The notes beneath the pieces were generated by a model. The model ran no database searches. It was not told the origin of the DNA and worked only from the letters and a program-made list of their open reading frames with translations. A stretch of DNA of 64,000 nucleotides from Plantago elongata (taxonomy: Eukaryota > Streptophyta > Magnoliopsida > Lamiales > Plantaginaceae). Location: the NCBI GenBank assembly GCA_036897095.1, contig JAYMSP010000002.1, forward strand, positions 100,158 to 164,157, in the 5' to 3' direction. The translations under genes were made by a program, and so were the position numbers. The number at the start of each line of letters is the position of its first letter. The first letter of the stretch is position 1. This document shows positions 35,342 through 49,900 of this stretch, one piece after another.

Positions 35342-37204
35342 TTTGCAATGCTTTGGGCTTCACAGTATGCAAATTGTTCATCCACAGTTGAAAATAAGAA
35401 TAGCACATGAAAATTAAGGAACAAAAGATTATTAAAGCTACCTTTAGCAAGATTGGTTTGCTTAAAAAGGATGAAGAAGTTATGCAAGCTTCTTAGCATG
35501 TTTAACATAGTCTTACTAAATCATACAGTACTTATGAAAGACGCAAGTACTTTATTTTAAAGTTGAATGGATGATTACTGAAAGTAACGGATGAATATAA
35601 ATGCATGATTAAAATGATGACCAATTGACCATGTATTTGTATTGGCTATATCCAAGTTGAGTCAAAATGTGTGTTATTAAGGTGAAGAGAGTTAACTTGA
35701 AATGCATACGTTTCAATGTTATTGATTACTACTAGTGGTACACAAACGATCAAGTTGAAATGTTATCAACTGGCTAAACAAACGATCAAGGATTCTAGTT
35801 AGAGATAAGAAACTGACTTTTCTTATGAAAATTGATGGCTTATATAGCTGCACATTGAATTGGGTGGACAAAGTATATAAATAATAAGGTAGTTAGAGAA
35901 TGACCAACCTCAAACTTTTTCCTATTTTCTGGCCCTCATATTTATTTTCAAAACAGTTAAAATTTTATTAATAAGAATTAAGAGCACAAAACATGCTCGT
36001 GACGACACATTTACAACGGAAAAGAGATAGTTTATTCAAGACAAATGAGTTCTACACTCATGGAGCCATCCCTGTACCAAAATAAAATATCCAAACTAAC
36101 AAATGCCATAAACTGCTATTTTCTGGCTTTCGTATTGGCAACAAATATTAGTTTTATATTTTTTGTTAGGATAGAATGGGACATTTAAGCAAATCCATGG
36201 TAAAAAATTGTATTAAATTATAAATATACTAATATTATTAAATATTTTTGAAATATATGACAAACTACAAATATGAACAAGATATATAGGAACTTGGTTC
36301 CTCGACTTTGAAACATATGCTCATTCCATTATGTATTTTTCGAGGTATATAGTACCTCATAAAATCTTCATGCATACAAGAATCCGATTAATTGTGGCCT
36401 AATCTTAACGAGGATTCGAGTAAACTATATATGCTCGATTAGTATATCAAGTTTTATATTTATACCGTTTACATGTACTTTTAGAATACCAACTTTATCT
36501 CGGCTTGGCTTGTAAAACATAACTGGGGCAAATATGGCATTGCAAGTCGGAAAAAAGATATTGAATTTGAATGTCTTGCATATATACATGCAAATTGCAA
36601 GGTGGGAACTGAGCTTTCAGTTTCATGTGGAGCAACTGTAAATGGTCCCAACAGTATAGCTGTGGATTATTGTCTGAAAGTGATTTTCAATTGTACCCAT
36701 CACGGCAAAAAATCCTGAACTCTTTAAAATAGTGAACTACTTGCTACTCTTTTTCAACTTCACAGCATCTGCATAACTCTCGATTCCTCGCACCATCGAC
36801 TCAGAATCATACGTCAAAATATGTTGCTACTTTACGGTACAGAGGAAGTATTGGATATAGTTTACCGGAACGAACCCAAAAAAGTATGAACATAGATTTA
36901 CTACAGAAGTTATGCTCTTCTTGTATAAATAGATACACATAAATTGTTCACAATCTATACTATCTTCTATATGGTACTCCACAAATGGTGGGAAAATTGA
37001 TCAATCAGGTAGCGTAGAATATGGAAGATCATTGAGTCAAACTGTGGTCAATAGGGCAGGCTCTTGCCAAGACGAAGTCTACAGAAGAATCGGTAACTTA
37101 TAGATCATCTTTCAAGTGATACCATCGATAGCTCATATGTCATCTTTTAAGGTGATACGTCGATAGCTCATACTGATATATCATACAAACTCTTTCTTTA
37201 GTCC
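35342..37204. other. convergent intergenic region between PAI and FAD7/8
   Basis: No gene is seen. The stretch holds the possible LINE tail at 35943-36124 and, at 37106-37175, a 35-bp unit containing CGATAGCTCATA repeated twice within the likely 3' UTR of the desaturase gene. Confidence 0.5.
35943..36124 (-). mobile_element. possible 3' end of an L1-type LINE, second copy
   Basis: On the plus strand it reads AAAACAGTTAAAATTTTATT, then AATAAGAATTAAGAGCACAA and a TTTACAACGGAAAAGAGATA block. It parallels the segment at 31790-32000. No LINE coding sequence is seen. Confidence 0.4.
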
Positions 37205-39464
37205 CTATGATTTCGGAGCACCGCTAAGTTCAGGGTCGGTCTGATAGTACACAACATCACCAGTATCACTCACATAGTGATCCTTCTTCAAGCTTTTCAC
37301 GAGGACTCCCAGCAAGTATAATGGAAGAGGGCCTGATTTTTCGGGTTCTTTATAATACTTCCCTAGAACTGGCTTAGCTGCTTCAGTCTGTGTCACAATA
37401 ATAATAATCAATCTTAGAACACTACTCATATTATTATTGAAATTTGACCTAACACAAAAAATTTAATACCCACAAAAAAACAAAAAAATAAATCACTTAC
37501 AGCTTCAATTAAATGATAGTGAGGTATTTGAGGGAAGAGATGATGTATGACATGGGTCCCTATGTCATGATGGATGTTGTTTATCCACCCGTAATCACGA
37601 TCAAGTGTCGTAAGCCCGCCCCTGAGATAACTCCATTCCTGTTTTTATACAAATAATTACAATTAGGTGATGAGATACTACAAACTATTAACCACAAGAA
37701 ACTGTGTACAGCTATGAGCTGGTTGAGGTATTGTTTATTCATACTGATCCCACTTTATTTAGTTAAACAAAAAGGTTAGGTGATATACGACAAGATACAG
37801 GTTTCGTGTTGGAAGAAGTATCTAAAATAGGATATTATGATCAAAGAACTGATATTTCTGTTATGGGATATGGACAATAATCTTCAAAAGTGAATTCAGT
37901 TCAATCTTTTTTTTTGGTTTTTACCTTTCCACGATACCAAGGAAGCTTATCTTCATGGCCATGATGGTGCAAGTAGGTAACTAAATCAAGCCACATCACA
38001 AATCCCTGTACCAAATGAAACAGAAGTTTAATACTAGTAATTTAAGGAATCGACAATCATAGTCATGAAAGTTTACTTAAGCATCAAAGAAACACATATA
38101 TGCAACTAACCACATAAGGAATGCCATAGAGTTTGAGCAACTGAACAGGACCCATAACAAAAGACAATCCAGCGAGCAAGGCAACCATTGCTGTCCAACA
38201 AACTGTCGAGGTGATTACATCTTTTCGTTCATTAGGGACAAATAAATCACTGTCCGGATGGTAATGAGACCCTTTTTTCCCAGGACTTCTACTCCACTGC
38301 CATAACAAAATAAATCACATAAGCTTCTACATCTCGTAAACTTGAATTGAAATTCATTTTGTCCATTATAGAGGAACAAACAACTTACAAGGTAGATTGG
38401 ATATGCCAGCATAGGGAAAGGCAATGTGAATCTCAATTTCTTGGTCGTATTGTCCAAACTGTTGAATATCTTCTCAGGCAACTGAAATTACATGAAAAAA
38501 ATAACGCAAACAATTAGAATTCAGCTTCTCAATCATAATGAATCATTTGCAATTTCGAAAAATGACTACTCACCGGGTGCCAAGATTCATCATTTTCAAC
38601 ATGGCCATGGTTCTGATGATGTGTCCTGTGACTAATTCTCCTGTATCATTCATACAAAGCTTCTCATCAGCATTGCCACTAACTAGTAGTACTAATAACA
38701 AAACAACCCAAATGAAATGCACAAAACATACCATCCATGGTAAGGGACCAGAATTGAAGAGTGAAGAATATGACCAACCACACTATTCAGCTTGGGGTTA
38801 CTTGAAAAACTTCCATGACCACTACGAATAACAAACCAAGAAAAAAATTAATATCTTCAACAAACTATTTCAATAATGAATTCAATACCCCTTCGATGAT
38901 GCTCAGCTGGATTAGTCGCACATAGCGGATACCAATGATAAACCGAAAAATTACAAAGCTGAGTGAAAGCAATTACCAATCATGGCCAAGAACAAAGATA
39001 GCCCAAAACATGGTACTCTGAGCAAGCCAATACAAAGGCCAAACAACCCAATTGTTCAAAGAAGCAGCAACAGCAGCTAATCCAATAACCACAGCCACAT
39101 CTCTCACCACATAGCTCATCGACTTCCATGGATCCTTCACCCAACAATGCTTCGGAATGGCATCCCTAATGTCAGTGAGCTTGAACGGTGGTGGTGCACC
39201 CGGGTCAAAATAGTCTTTTCCCTCCCCATTCACCACTGAATTCCTCTTCTCCTCCTCCTCTACCGTGTCAACTCTCAAAGGAGCACTCACTCTCAAAGCC
39301 CAATTCCTCTCCTTAATACCACCAACCCCACAAAAATCCGACCTTGAAAATCTAATCTTTATGGGATTTTGCTGGGTATTAGTACCACTCAAGAAAGACT
39401 GTGGCTTTGGGTAGACTCTTGGGAGTGGCCTAAGACCACATTCTGATAAAACCCAACTCGCCAT
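37205..39464 (-). CDS. FAD7: plastid omega-3 fatty acid desaturase (FAD7/FAD8 type)
   Basis: The enzyme inserts the omega-3 double bond into plastid glycerolipid-bound 16:2 and 18:2 acyl chains, using ferredoxin, in the chloroplast envelope. Eight exons join in phase: 38977-39464, 38732-38821, 38574-38640, 38389-38481, 38111-38296, 37925-38005, 37501-37638 and 37205-37387. The product has 441 residues, close to the usual size. The three histidine boxes are HDCGH (161-165), HRTHH (197-201) and HVIHH (364-368). Hydrophobic membrane segments lie around them, and [20 protein letters not shown] marks the C-terminal region. The N-terminal 70 residues (starting [20 protein letters not shown]) are transit-peptide-like. 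All donors are GT. FAD7 and FAD8 cannot be told apart here, so the symbol is approximate. In-frame sequence upstream of the ATG has no other ATG. Confidence 0.96.
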
Positions 39465-39740
39465 TTTGGATAAAAACCACAACCCTCTTGCCAAGATTCG
39501 AGCTTTTTGAAAGCTTCTCTCAGGCAAGAGAGGATTGGCAAGATTGGAGCTTTATTGAAGCTCCTGAGAGGAGAAGAGAAACGAGTGGACTGGAATGAGA
39601 TCTTGCAAGTGTGGGTTTTTGGTGGTGTATGTATATAGAATTAGATAGATAATGGGAAGGATCCGATTTAGGTTCAAGAACCACAAGTTGGGATTTCTTT
39701 TGTATTCTAGTTGATGATGGTAACAATAAGAGTGGGGTTT

Positions 39741-39750
39741 TATTTATATA
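39741..39750 (-). promoter_or_regulatory. candidate TATA box of the desaturase gene
   Basis: The minus strand reads TATATAAATAAAA, which would place the transcription start near 39715 and give a 5' UTR of about 250 bases. Confidence 0.5.
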
Positions 39751-42700
39751 CGGATACACGCACAAGAATCAGCCACACCTTCTTCTTCCTTTCCCACTCC
39801 ATAAATAACTGTGCGTGAACGAATCTGAAATATGAACAACAACAACAACGTTTTTATTTTGGTACCATGAAAGGTGGTCTGTGGACTGTGGTCTCTACTC
39901 TTTTTGTGTTACTGCCATGGGTAGGTTTGCCAATTAAACCCGTCGAGATATCATATCGAATAGTATTTAACTGCCGAATTATAATATAATGTGTCAACTT
40001 GAATCTGAACATTATGGGTACGAGGAAATTTAATTTGTTAAAGTTATGAGTATTATGAAAAATCGAATTGATTTACGATGTATGCGGCTTTAGAGCTTTC
40101 GTTTTTTAACACTTGTTTTGTTTGTCGATAGTACAATGAATTACAATATGGCAAGCTTCATACCTAACTAACGTGATGCATTCGGTGTGTACCTGTGAAT
40201 ATTTGTGATTTCCGTAATTTATGAAAAGGTAACCGAACCTAATTTCCTGAAAATTCGGTGTCATTTTTCCTAGCACATTAATATTCATGAATTTATCATG
40301 ACTTATAATTATACTATGTATGGTTTATTTTATGAGTATGTAAAAGTTATGGACGACCCTACCATTCACCCACGATTAGTATGATTAGGAGTAGATAAAT
40401 TGTACTCACTTATGGTATTTACGTGTCAACTAGATTTATTAAAATCGTATGATGAACGTATATTGTATTTTAAGCATTTTGCTCATTGATAAAATCTAAT
40501 TCTTCCTTATCGTTGGTGTGTTGGTACTAAAAAGCAACTGCACAAATGAAGTAAAGAAAGACTATAGGGTAATAAATTGGTAATACGTATGAAATTCAAT
40601 GGTATCCATCTCTTAATACGGAAGGTTGACCCATAAGGAAGGAATTTGGGTCGGTTAGTCGGAAGCGGAAGAGAATGAAGAATAAGAATTTGCTGCTGTT
40701 TCTGGTCACCTTCGTCCTTCGGTATTTGAACTGAAATGGGAAGGTTTTTTTGACTAGTACTTGGCGTTATGCATAATTAAAGGTTAAAAATTATTGTTAG
40801 GAAGGGGACCTATTCTAAAGTCCGGGATGGACTCCCCCGGGTTAGACTTTAACATTTTATTGGATTTAGAATTCGAGTTGAATTATCTCAGTTTAAATTG
40901 AATTTTTATTTTATTTTACACATGAGAACACAATTAGAATTGAAATAACTCAACTTAAATTCTAAACCAAACAGTCTATAAATAAATCGGAAAAGATTAT
41001 CGTATCTAAGACTTTTTTATTCGTCCAATAATATTATTTTCTTGGTCCACCCGACTATTATACAATTTTAAAATACGTCATGAAACTTATTAAAGATCAA
41101 CATCAGAATTAATACACTGTATTGCTTCTGTTTTCAATTTCTTCTTTGCCCTATCGCACCGAAATTTATTAGTAGTTCTATTAGAGGTAGTTTCGGTATA
41201 GTTAACAAGGCCAAAAGATCGATGTTGATTGCCGCAAAACATAACTAGTAGTGGGAACAAAACTTCAAATCTCTAAAATTTGAATATTGGCGCGTACGGA
41301 GTGTGACAAATATAATACTCCAATATGGTTAAATGGACTAATTCTAGCCTTGCATCATAATTTGTTGTTGACCACTACAAACGTGTGGAAGTCGGAAAAT
41401 GAAAAATGAGACTACGTGGTCAGGCTAGGCTCTCACGATGACGTAGATATTCTTACTCAATTTTCTTGGCTTTCAGGGACGGGGAACGGACGTAGAAATA
41501 TATGTCAGGGGTAGCGAATTATTTTACTATAAATTTAATTAAAAAGACATTATTAATAACTAATAAAAATTATATTTTCAAAACTCACATAGTAAAGAAC
41601 AATATTTAGACTATAATTTTTAAATTATGTGCTCATAAACGGAATAAATTAGATACAATATAGCTTTATTTAGATTGCATAATTTTTTTAAATATATTAA
41701 GTAAATGAATTTAGCATTGAATAGGAAAAATAAAGAAACAAAGAGAGTAAATGAAATAAAGTTAAGTATTTATAAAATATGATTGTGAAATATAAACTTA
41801 AAGAACATTAAAAAAAGAGAAACAATAAAAAATATTACTGAATCATAAAGAAACAATGAAAAATGTCAAATAAATGGTAGAAAACAATATAAACAAAATG
41901 GTTGGAAAATCTAACACTGCTGAAAATTGAGCTTGTAATCAATTGGTAAAGAAATATTTTATGGAACATAGGTGCACCAGCTAAGGTATACCAATTTCTT
42001 TCATAATTCATTCCTGCTAAATATATCAGTATTTATTAAATTTTAGAAAGGGTATAATAGGCATTTCATGTTCAAAATTAAAGGGTATCGATTGCAGTCC
42101 ATTAATTAAATGTGTGTCCGTGCCTGTTGGCTTTAACTTCGGGGCGGGGTATAGTCGTCCAATCCCCTTGTGGGTGTCGAAGCTTTTCATTCCATTTACG
42201 GTAAAAGCGATAATGGATACAATCTAGTGATAATTTTAGACTTTTATTAAGAACAACCACCTATACTGCATTTAAGCTTGCTTTAGCTGTGTTTATGTGA
42301 TTAACTAAAACCTCATCCGCTTAAATCTTGTGTCTTTGTGACCAATTAAAAGCCACAAACCCGGAGAATTCCATAAGCATCCTAGTTGTTGGAGTCCATC
42401 AGATGAAATTAATATGAAATAATGTTTAGATGTTCTTCAATATACTTCTTGGGTATAAATATGACATACTTTTTCTTAATTTCACTTTTCTATATTTATA
42501 CTATATAAATCCCAAGCATATTGAACATTTGAATGGATGTGATCCCTAAAATCATTACGATAATTAAACTATTTCGTTCACCGGCCACTTTCATTGTGAA
42601 CACTGGCCTATTGGTAGCTAATGATTGGGAACTTGATTATATTGCAAAATTGGGTCAAACTCATCATAAAGGTAGTATTACCTACCTAGCTTATTAACTA

Positions 42701-43928
42701 TTAGTCAAATCACCATTCATGTCCCGTTTATGCAAGGTCAAAATTTCCTCCACTGCGACAGGCCGAGAATGCAACATTCAGATTCCGGACCGTCCATGTA
42801 ATTTCATAAACATCCCTTCAGCTTTCAATGTTTGCTATACACCGTACTTATGTCTTGTAACTTCAGCATTTATTTTGTCATATCTATGCTATGCTTGATA
42901 AAACGAGTTCATGACTGAAAATTTAAGTAGATGTAAACTGATAAGATGATAAGGTTGCTTGCCTGTAAAAGGTGATATTAGTAGATATTCAAGACCGGTA
43001 ATGCATATTTGAATCGAAGTTTGATAAATTAATTGATATTTAATATTTTAGCTAATATTATTATTATCATAATACAAAATGTAAGTAAAAACTCATAACT
43101 CCCAAGTACAAGTAATTTGTTTGGAGAAACTTATTTGCAAGCTATCTTATAAAATGATTGGAAATTAGTTGAACATAATTTTTTATCAAATATAAAGTAC
43201 AATTTACGTATAAATTGCATTATGATGTGATGTCAAAGTCATCATATGTAAATATGTTATCTAGGAGGAGATGCCATGTCCATGTGGTCTCTAAATTAAT
43301 ACACTCTACTAACCACTAAGAACCAAGTATGTCAATAATTGGGATTTTTCCTATTATAAACATCTTGTAATCAAACACTAATAAATAAATGGACTTGAAT
43401 AATGTACTACGTGCATGATGCATTCCCATATGTTTGGGTTGTCCAGTATTTATATCAAGAAAAAAAACGGCTCGAATTATTTTATTGCATTCATGCCTAA
43501 TGTTCAAAAGTCACAAGTAGCTATGCTATCTGATTTATCGATTGTCTTCTGTAATGACGTAGTGTAAGAATGATAATAACACTAACAAATTGATCGTACA
43601 AATTGAATTAACAAGTGAATATTCAAGAGGTCACCTGTTTCCTAAATTCATCTAGATTACGGAAATTTAGAACCTAGGGATTGTGGATCCACATATTGCT
43701 TTCTTAGTTCCCCCTCTTCTTTAATAGTTAAGAAAATAGAATAGTAAGGTTGGAAATATACAACATACTTGCCATATAGTACTTCCCAAGGGAACTTCCT
43801 GATGAAAGAACCATATTTTTTTTTTCAGTGAGGTAAATATAGAACGGGCAATTAAATTCTGGTTATATTTATAGCAGCGTCAGTGTACCTGGGGTTGTCA
43901 TTGAACCATTGGAGTGTTGCTTATGGAG
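39751..43928. other. intergenic DNA between FAD7/8 and the tomosyn gene
   Basis: No gene is seen. An AAC repeat lies at about 39834-39849. A probable MITE lies at 40860-40975. The rest is AT-rich with no motif-bearing open frame. Confidence 0.5.
40860..40975. mobile_element. probable MITE with long inverted repeats
   Basis: The left arm GGATTTAGAATTCGAGTTGA and the reverse complement of the right arm GGTTTAGAATTTAAGTTGAG match well, and similarity continues for about 38 bp into each arm. The loop is short and AT-rich. A clear target-site duplication was not found. Confidence 0.5.
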
Positions 43929-46900
43929 TCATATATGCCACCATTTATTGCGTTTCTCCATAGCTTTAGCTAGCTCTTGGGCCATTGATGCAAAGTTCTG
44001 CGCACCATCTTGCAGCTCTTCCGTCCGTCTGCTTAGATGCTGTATAAACCGGACAAAAGCATATCAAACATTTGATAAACTATAGTCTTACAAAAATTGC
44101 TATCGGCAAGATTCTATTATCTTTCTTTTAGTTACTGGAGTAATAAATAGCTAATCTCGTGATGCCATGGTAATCTATTTGACGTAAAGCTGTGAATTGT
44201 TTGGTTGCTGGGGATGCATCATACTTCCTATATGTGACATCAGATCTTGTGATAGGCTCAAAGCACAACTGCACAAGACCGATGTGTTAAGTGTCAGCTC
44301 ACACAACATGAACTCATATCCAGGACTCGCTAGTCACTATTTCCACAGTGATAATGGTTTCAAGTCTTAGCTCCCAACCACTCACCATCATAGGGTTGGA
44401 GTTTACTAATTTTACAGAAACTAGATTATGGGATCATAAGTCAGCTTGAGCAGGAACATCAAGTGCTTGTAGTGAAAACAAAATATCCAAATAAGATAAC
44501 ACATTAAGTCATTAGCAACAACCTACAATGATAAAGTAGTTCATGGTAACAAGGTCTCCGGAGGTCTCTAATCCTTTTCCAAGTAGTAATAGCAACAAGC
44601 AGCAAAGTCTAAAGGTATCTTACTATGTAACATAAATTTTGTGCTTGCCTACTGCCTTGGTTATGCAGATCCTTCCAACAGTCTCACAGAGATCACAAGA
44701 TTTGGAGGATGATATAATGGATAAGTGACAATTTATTTGACACTCCATCTTGTGGAAGTTCAGAAGTAACAAAATCCAACGGATTTGTAATAAAGTAACT
44801 GACCTCAAGTTTCTCCCCGCGTTCTAAAAGCTTATCCTTGGCTTGTGATGCAGCAGTTGCAGTATCCTGGAATCAGGGATATTTTTCACTATATGCAATT
44901 CCCAAGCAATAGTGTTAGGAATATTTAAGCTTATTAATATAAAACCTCACCCCTGTGTTTCTATACTTCGCAATGATTTCTTCACGTGTTCTAGCCTTTG
45001 GTTTATTATCCGAGGAACCCCCCTCAAATAATCTTTCCCTCTCCTTCTCCTTTTCTGGATGCATTAAAAAAATTGTTTAGCCCCGTAAAGGGTGAAACAT
45101 AATATGGTAAGGTCACAAGTTCTAACATTACCTTTCACGCTATCACCGGTCTTTTGTGAAGAAGATGCAACAACTGGTTCATAAATGTCAATATCATCTG
45201 CAATATAACAAAAAAGTTATGGGTAGACTCAGATTTGGCTCAGAATACCTTTTTAAGAACTGGATAGGATGGATTTGCTCTACAAGTAGTAGTATGGTTC
45301 TCTCAAGCGCATACCTATGTGAAGTTCTTCATCCTCTAAATCAATATCATCAGTGGGGTCTGAGAAAGGGAACCTTGAAAATATACTCTCCAAGTGTGCA
45401 ATAATATCTTCTGGAGCTCCACTATCAGTCGTAACATTCTCCACTTGGTCGCCCTTTAACCCCTTTATTATATTACCTACAAATCCAGGCACAGTGGTCT
45501 GCATCAAAGCAACCATGTTCTTACAGAGTTCTGTGAAATAGTATTAAAGTGAAACAGAAATAACACACTCAATAATGACCTGAGTCTTCTTTCGGTTCTG
45601 GTATAATCTAGCATCAACACTGGCACCTGCTGCTAGGACTTTATCATGTAGGCAGGGTAGTGACTCAGGAATCCTATAATGACCATAACCACTTATCAAG
45701 ACACGAAACAAGTGCCTGTGTAATACAGAGGGAGAAAAGAGGGTGAAGGGAAAGAAATTAGAGAGAGAGACATGAAGAGTGGAGGATGACCTTAGCTCAT
45801 TTTCAGATGCCACAAGCGACACCATAGCAAATTCACTTCCGTTAACCTGGAAGTGCAAACACCATGACATGAGTTGCATTTACATATATGCTTACTTGTA
45901 CTAGCAGGTCCAGATCATTCATACTAACATTTACAACAAGATCTCCAAAGACACCAAAACACAACAGCAAGATACAACAAGAGGAGCAATGTTTATCATA
46001 TACCATTTTATAGCCAGTCTGGTTACTACTTTATGTGATGAGAAAGATAACTCAAAACGAGATGGGGCAAGAGAAACAAACAATAACTTGCATGATCTTC
46101 AATGACACACAGGATATGTAATTCATACAGTATCTTTCTTTAAGCCAATTATACAGAGATACCAATATTTGTGAGTCTGTACTATCATAACACTAGCATA
46201 CTGGGATCTAGATTCTACTAGATGCATGCTACTATATAGAGGAATATTTTCACTACATTCCGTAAAAGGAACCCATATTCTACAAAATCTTTAGTGCAAT
46301 ATACTTTTATGCAATGGGACGAACCATGGTAACCAGTCCTTTCTCAGATGCATTAAAAGTCCTTTCCATATTTGCCTTGAAATTCCAACGGAGTATTGAC
46401 ATCATTGACGTTTTTCCAAGCATTTCAAGATCTGGCAAAGACCTAACAACAAATTGATTACATTATGAGCACCTTTCCTTCAATGCACAAAAGTGAGAAG
46501 ATATGACGCTCCTGAACATTTGCAAGTCATGTTAAGAAAATGATCTCCACAAATGAAAAAGACATTTCCTAGTGGACAGGTTGGTCGAAATTGTTAAGAA
46601 TCTTTTCAAAAAATGTTGTGAGGAAAGCATTTATATATGGGATGGACAGTTTGATCTTTAAGTAAAGCAGACCTATTGGATGGATATGGGGGAGGCATGC
46701 ATCATGCATGCTTTCTTTTCATGTACTGTAAGACCAAAACATAAATAACAGTGGGGAATATAGACATTTGCTGAGAGAATGAGAGGCAATTTTTCAACCT
46801 TTTCTAGACTCTGATTACATAGGCCATGAACTAATAAGTCTTAGCAGGCAATGGCCACATCTCCAAAAAAAAAAAAAAAATTGACAGCAGATTGGCTAGT

Positions 46901-49900
46901 CGAGCTGTTGCAACGCATGTCAATTTAAAATAGAGTTGTTGGAGAAGAGATTTCAACCATGCTGGAAAGCACACTTGGGGAAATTGATGCTGTTTATACA
47001 ACATACTTGTCAACCATGCTGAATTATCTTTATTAACACTATCATCATATCTCAAGCCAATGAACTTAATATGATGGGATAAACAATTCCCGACATCCTT
47101 TGTACATAATTTCACATAAACCCTGTATACATTAATTCATATATGCATAAGCCAATTTTATGCAACAAGAATACAAAGTAGAAATTCACCTCATTTCAAT
47201 TTCTCCAGTTTGATAAACTATGATAATCCCATATTCCTTTTCATCTCCCTTGAAGATAGTACTCCATGAACACGGTTTCTCAAGTTTAATTTCATGAACA
47301 ATGTTACTGTTCCCCTACAATGAAGGCCTATATTATAAGATGTGGAACATATAGCTTACAGATAAATATTAAACTGAAAATAGGATAACATAATAAAGAA
47401 CCTGAATCAGAGACTCCAAAGAGTAGAAATATAAAGCATCCTCGCAACAAAGCAAAATTTGAGAAGCCGGACTCTTATTTTCCCAATTAAGATGCTTTGC
47501 ATCTTCAGCTCCTGATGCAACAGTCTGATGTCCAGAATTAGTCGGCAGAGGCTGATTCTGAACTTCAATGAGCTGGGAAGGCTCAACTGAATCCTTTTCA
47601 GTGAGAGGGAGTTTGAATTCTGCAAGAAAAACAGCTTTTAGAAGATCTGAATGATTCAATACAAAGTAATGAATATGATCAATACTCAAACAGGAATACT
47701 TGCCTAAGAAGTTTAAGCTTACTGCCACAGAGTTCTCCTTTGGATGTATAGGCTGTGAACAGATCAAAGTACCGGTGGTGCTATCCATCAAAAATATGTG
47801 TGCATCTCTGGTTAGGACAAAAACAGCCTCCTCCACAGAGTCTATTCCTGTTTCACTTGAGCTATTATCACTTTCCTGATGGAAAGTTGGAAAACTCTGA
47901 ACAGCTAGAGCAATGATTGATGATTTTGAGCTACAAAAAGAGTCTGTAACAGATAAAACTGATAGTGAACTGGTGTCGAGCACTGCAATCTGAAATAATC
48001 AATGGCTCAAAAAAATAAGTTGATCAGATTGAATGAATAGGATGGTGGTGCAATACGCAATCAAGTGATTCTGGTAAGACATCCCAAACTTGCCTGTCCA
48101 GACTCGAATCCCGCAAAAAGTCTGGTTCCACAATTTGCAAATTTTAAGGCACGGACAGGAGAACCAAGTATGGAAAATATTGCGTAACATTCAGTTTTAT
48201 CATCTGGCAAATGCTGGACTGCAAAAAGCTACAGTATGGTCAACGTTTTACTAGCAAAAGCATCAGCTGAAACGGCTCAAGGACAAATTGTAAGTATTTC
48301 ACTTTACCATAAAGCAACTATAACAGTGATGCCAGAGGCATCTGCAAAGCATTATACACATGTAAATATTATATGAGGAGTATGCTGTAATTGACACTCA
48401 AAATTAGATATGACCTCTTGCATAAACATGTTATGAGTCTGTATGTGATAAATATATTAAGCGCAATATCACCAAAATTGAAGCATAAATAATTGAATTG
48501 ACAGTTGACACTCAAGCCTAGATATGAGCTCTTCCTATATTATCTTTTGAATCTGTATGTCGTTATCTAATATGCTTGATTTACATCATTTAATGATCTA
48601 CAATCTACACTATATCTGCCAAAGATGGTGAAGCAGATAGAAGGGTTTGAAATTGCCCAATATGTTGGTGTAAAAATAACAAATAAAAAATTATCACGTA
48701 AAATGGTAATTAGTATGAATCATGTGATTGGTTTCAGCAGCCTTAGAGACTGAAACCAGGTTCAAATTTAATGAAGTAACAAGACAATAAGTAGCACTTT
48801 CAATATCCTTTAATCGATATTTTCAGACATGTTTGTGTTATATTTGCCACAGAATTTAAATGGAACATGCAGCTACTCACAGTGAGACGTAGAGTAAATC
48901 TGCAGTTGTAACAAATTGAGATGAGCGGATAACATACCCAGCAGAAAACACATAATCCAGATGAAACATACCTTCACGATTACTTTCAGTTATTATTGTG
49001 ATGGTGGTTTGGTTAGAATTTGCTCGCAGGCTGCACAGAAAGATCTACACCAAGGAGATGGGAGAATATTATTGTAATTATAGTTACTCTAGTCTCTACA
49101 GAGTTGGTGATAACAAAAAAAAAAAAAGAAGCATTATTTTTACCAGACCACATTCATTGCCTGTGGCTATAATTTGGTCGACAGATGAAAAGTCCAATGC
49201 TGATATGCACGCAGTTGCACCAGTGACTTCGATACCCTTTATCTGTCAGTGAATGATGTGCGTATATTTAGTAAGCGCAAACATGTTTGATCTTGGCAGA
49301 TAAACTAGTTGATAATCTTAAATATTAATACTGCAGTATCATTAAGTACAAGATACACAACTGTCACTGCACTGACCTCGAACTTTATAACAGAAACAAG
49401 TGACAGGACCGGGAACGTGGCATCCCATATTCGGATAGATCCATTTTGATATCCTCCTATATATATTCTCTCAATTCTATAATCTTCAGTTGCAGACTTT
49501 TGATGAGTAATACCTCCAGTCACAGGCCACTTCATACTCGCTTTAGACATATCCAGCTGTATTGAAGGGGAAACTGTTTAGTGAAAGCATAGCTGGTCAT
49601 AAAAAATGGTAACAGGCAAGGTAATCACGTATGAATTACGGATGATATTATCCGGTACCTCAGAGAGAGAAGTCGAAGGATCACTTTCTGCACCTAAACT
49701 ATGTAGCTTTCCCAGAGTCATATATGGTTCCACTGTAGGTATGACAGAATGGTAGGAGATAGTGGAATGGTTCTGTCCATCAGTCTTTAAGACCGACAAA
49801 GAAGCATATTCATAGAAATGTAATTGTCCAGGGTTCGTTAATACAAACAGTGATGTCTTTTCATCCTCATAAGCATTTGGCATTACATTCACATCGGCAA

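Noticed and set aside
43316-43507. Short minus-strand frame between FAD7/8 and the tomosyn gene
   Set aside because: No motif is present, and it lies well past the tomosyn stop codon in AT-rich DNA.
49605-49658. Extending tomosyn exon 9 to a later donor (TAC|GTGATT)
   Set aside because: It also keeps phase, but adds residues that look intronic; the join at 49659 gives a smoother match to the family. Not fully excluded.
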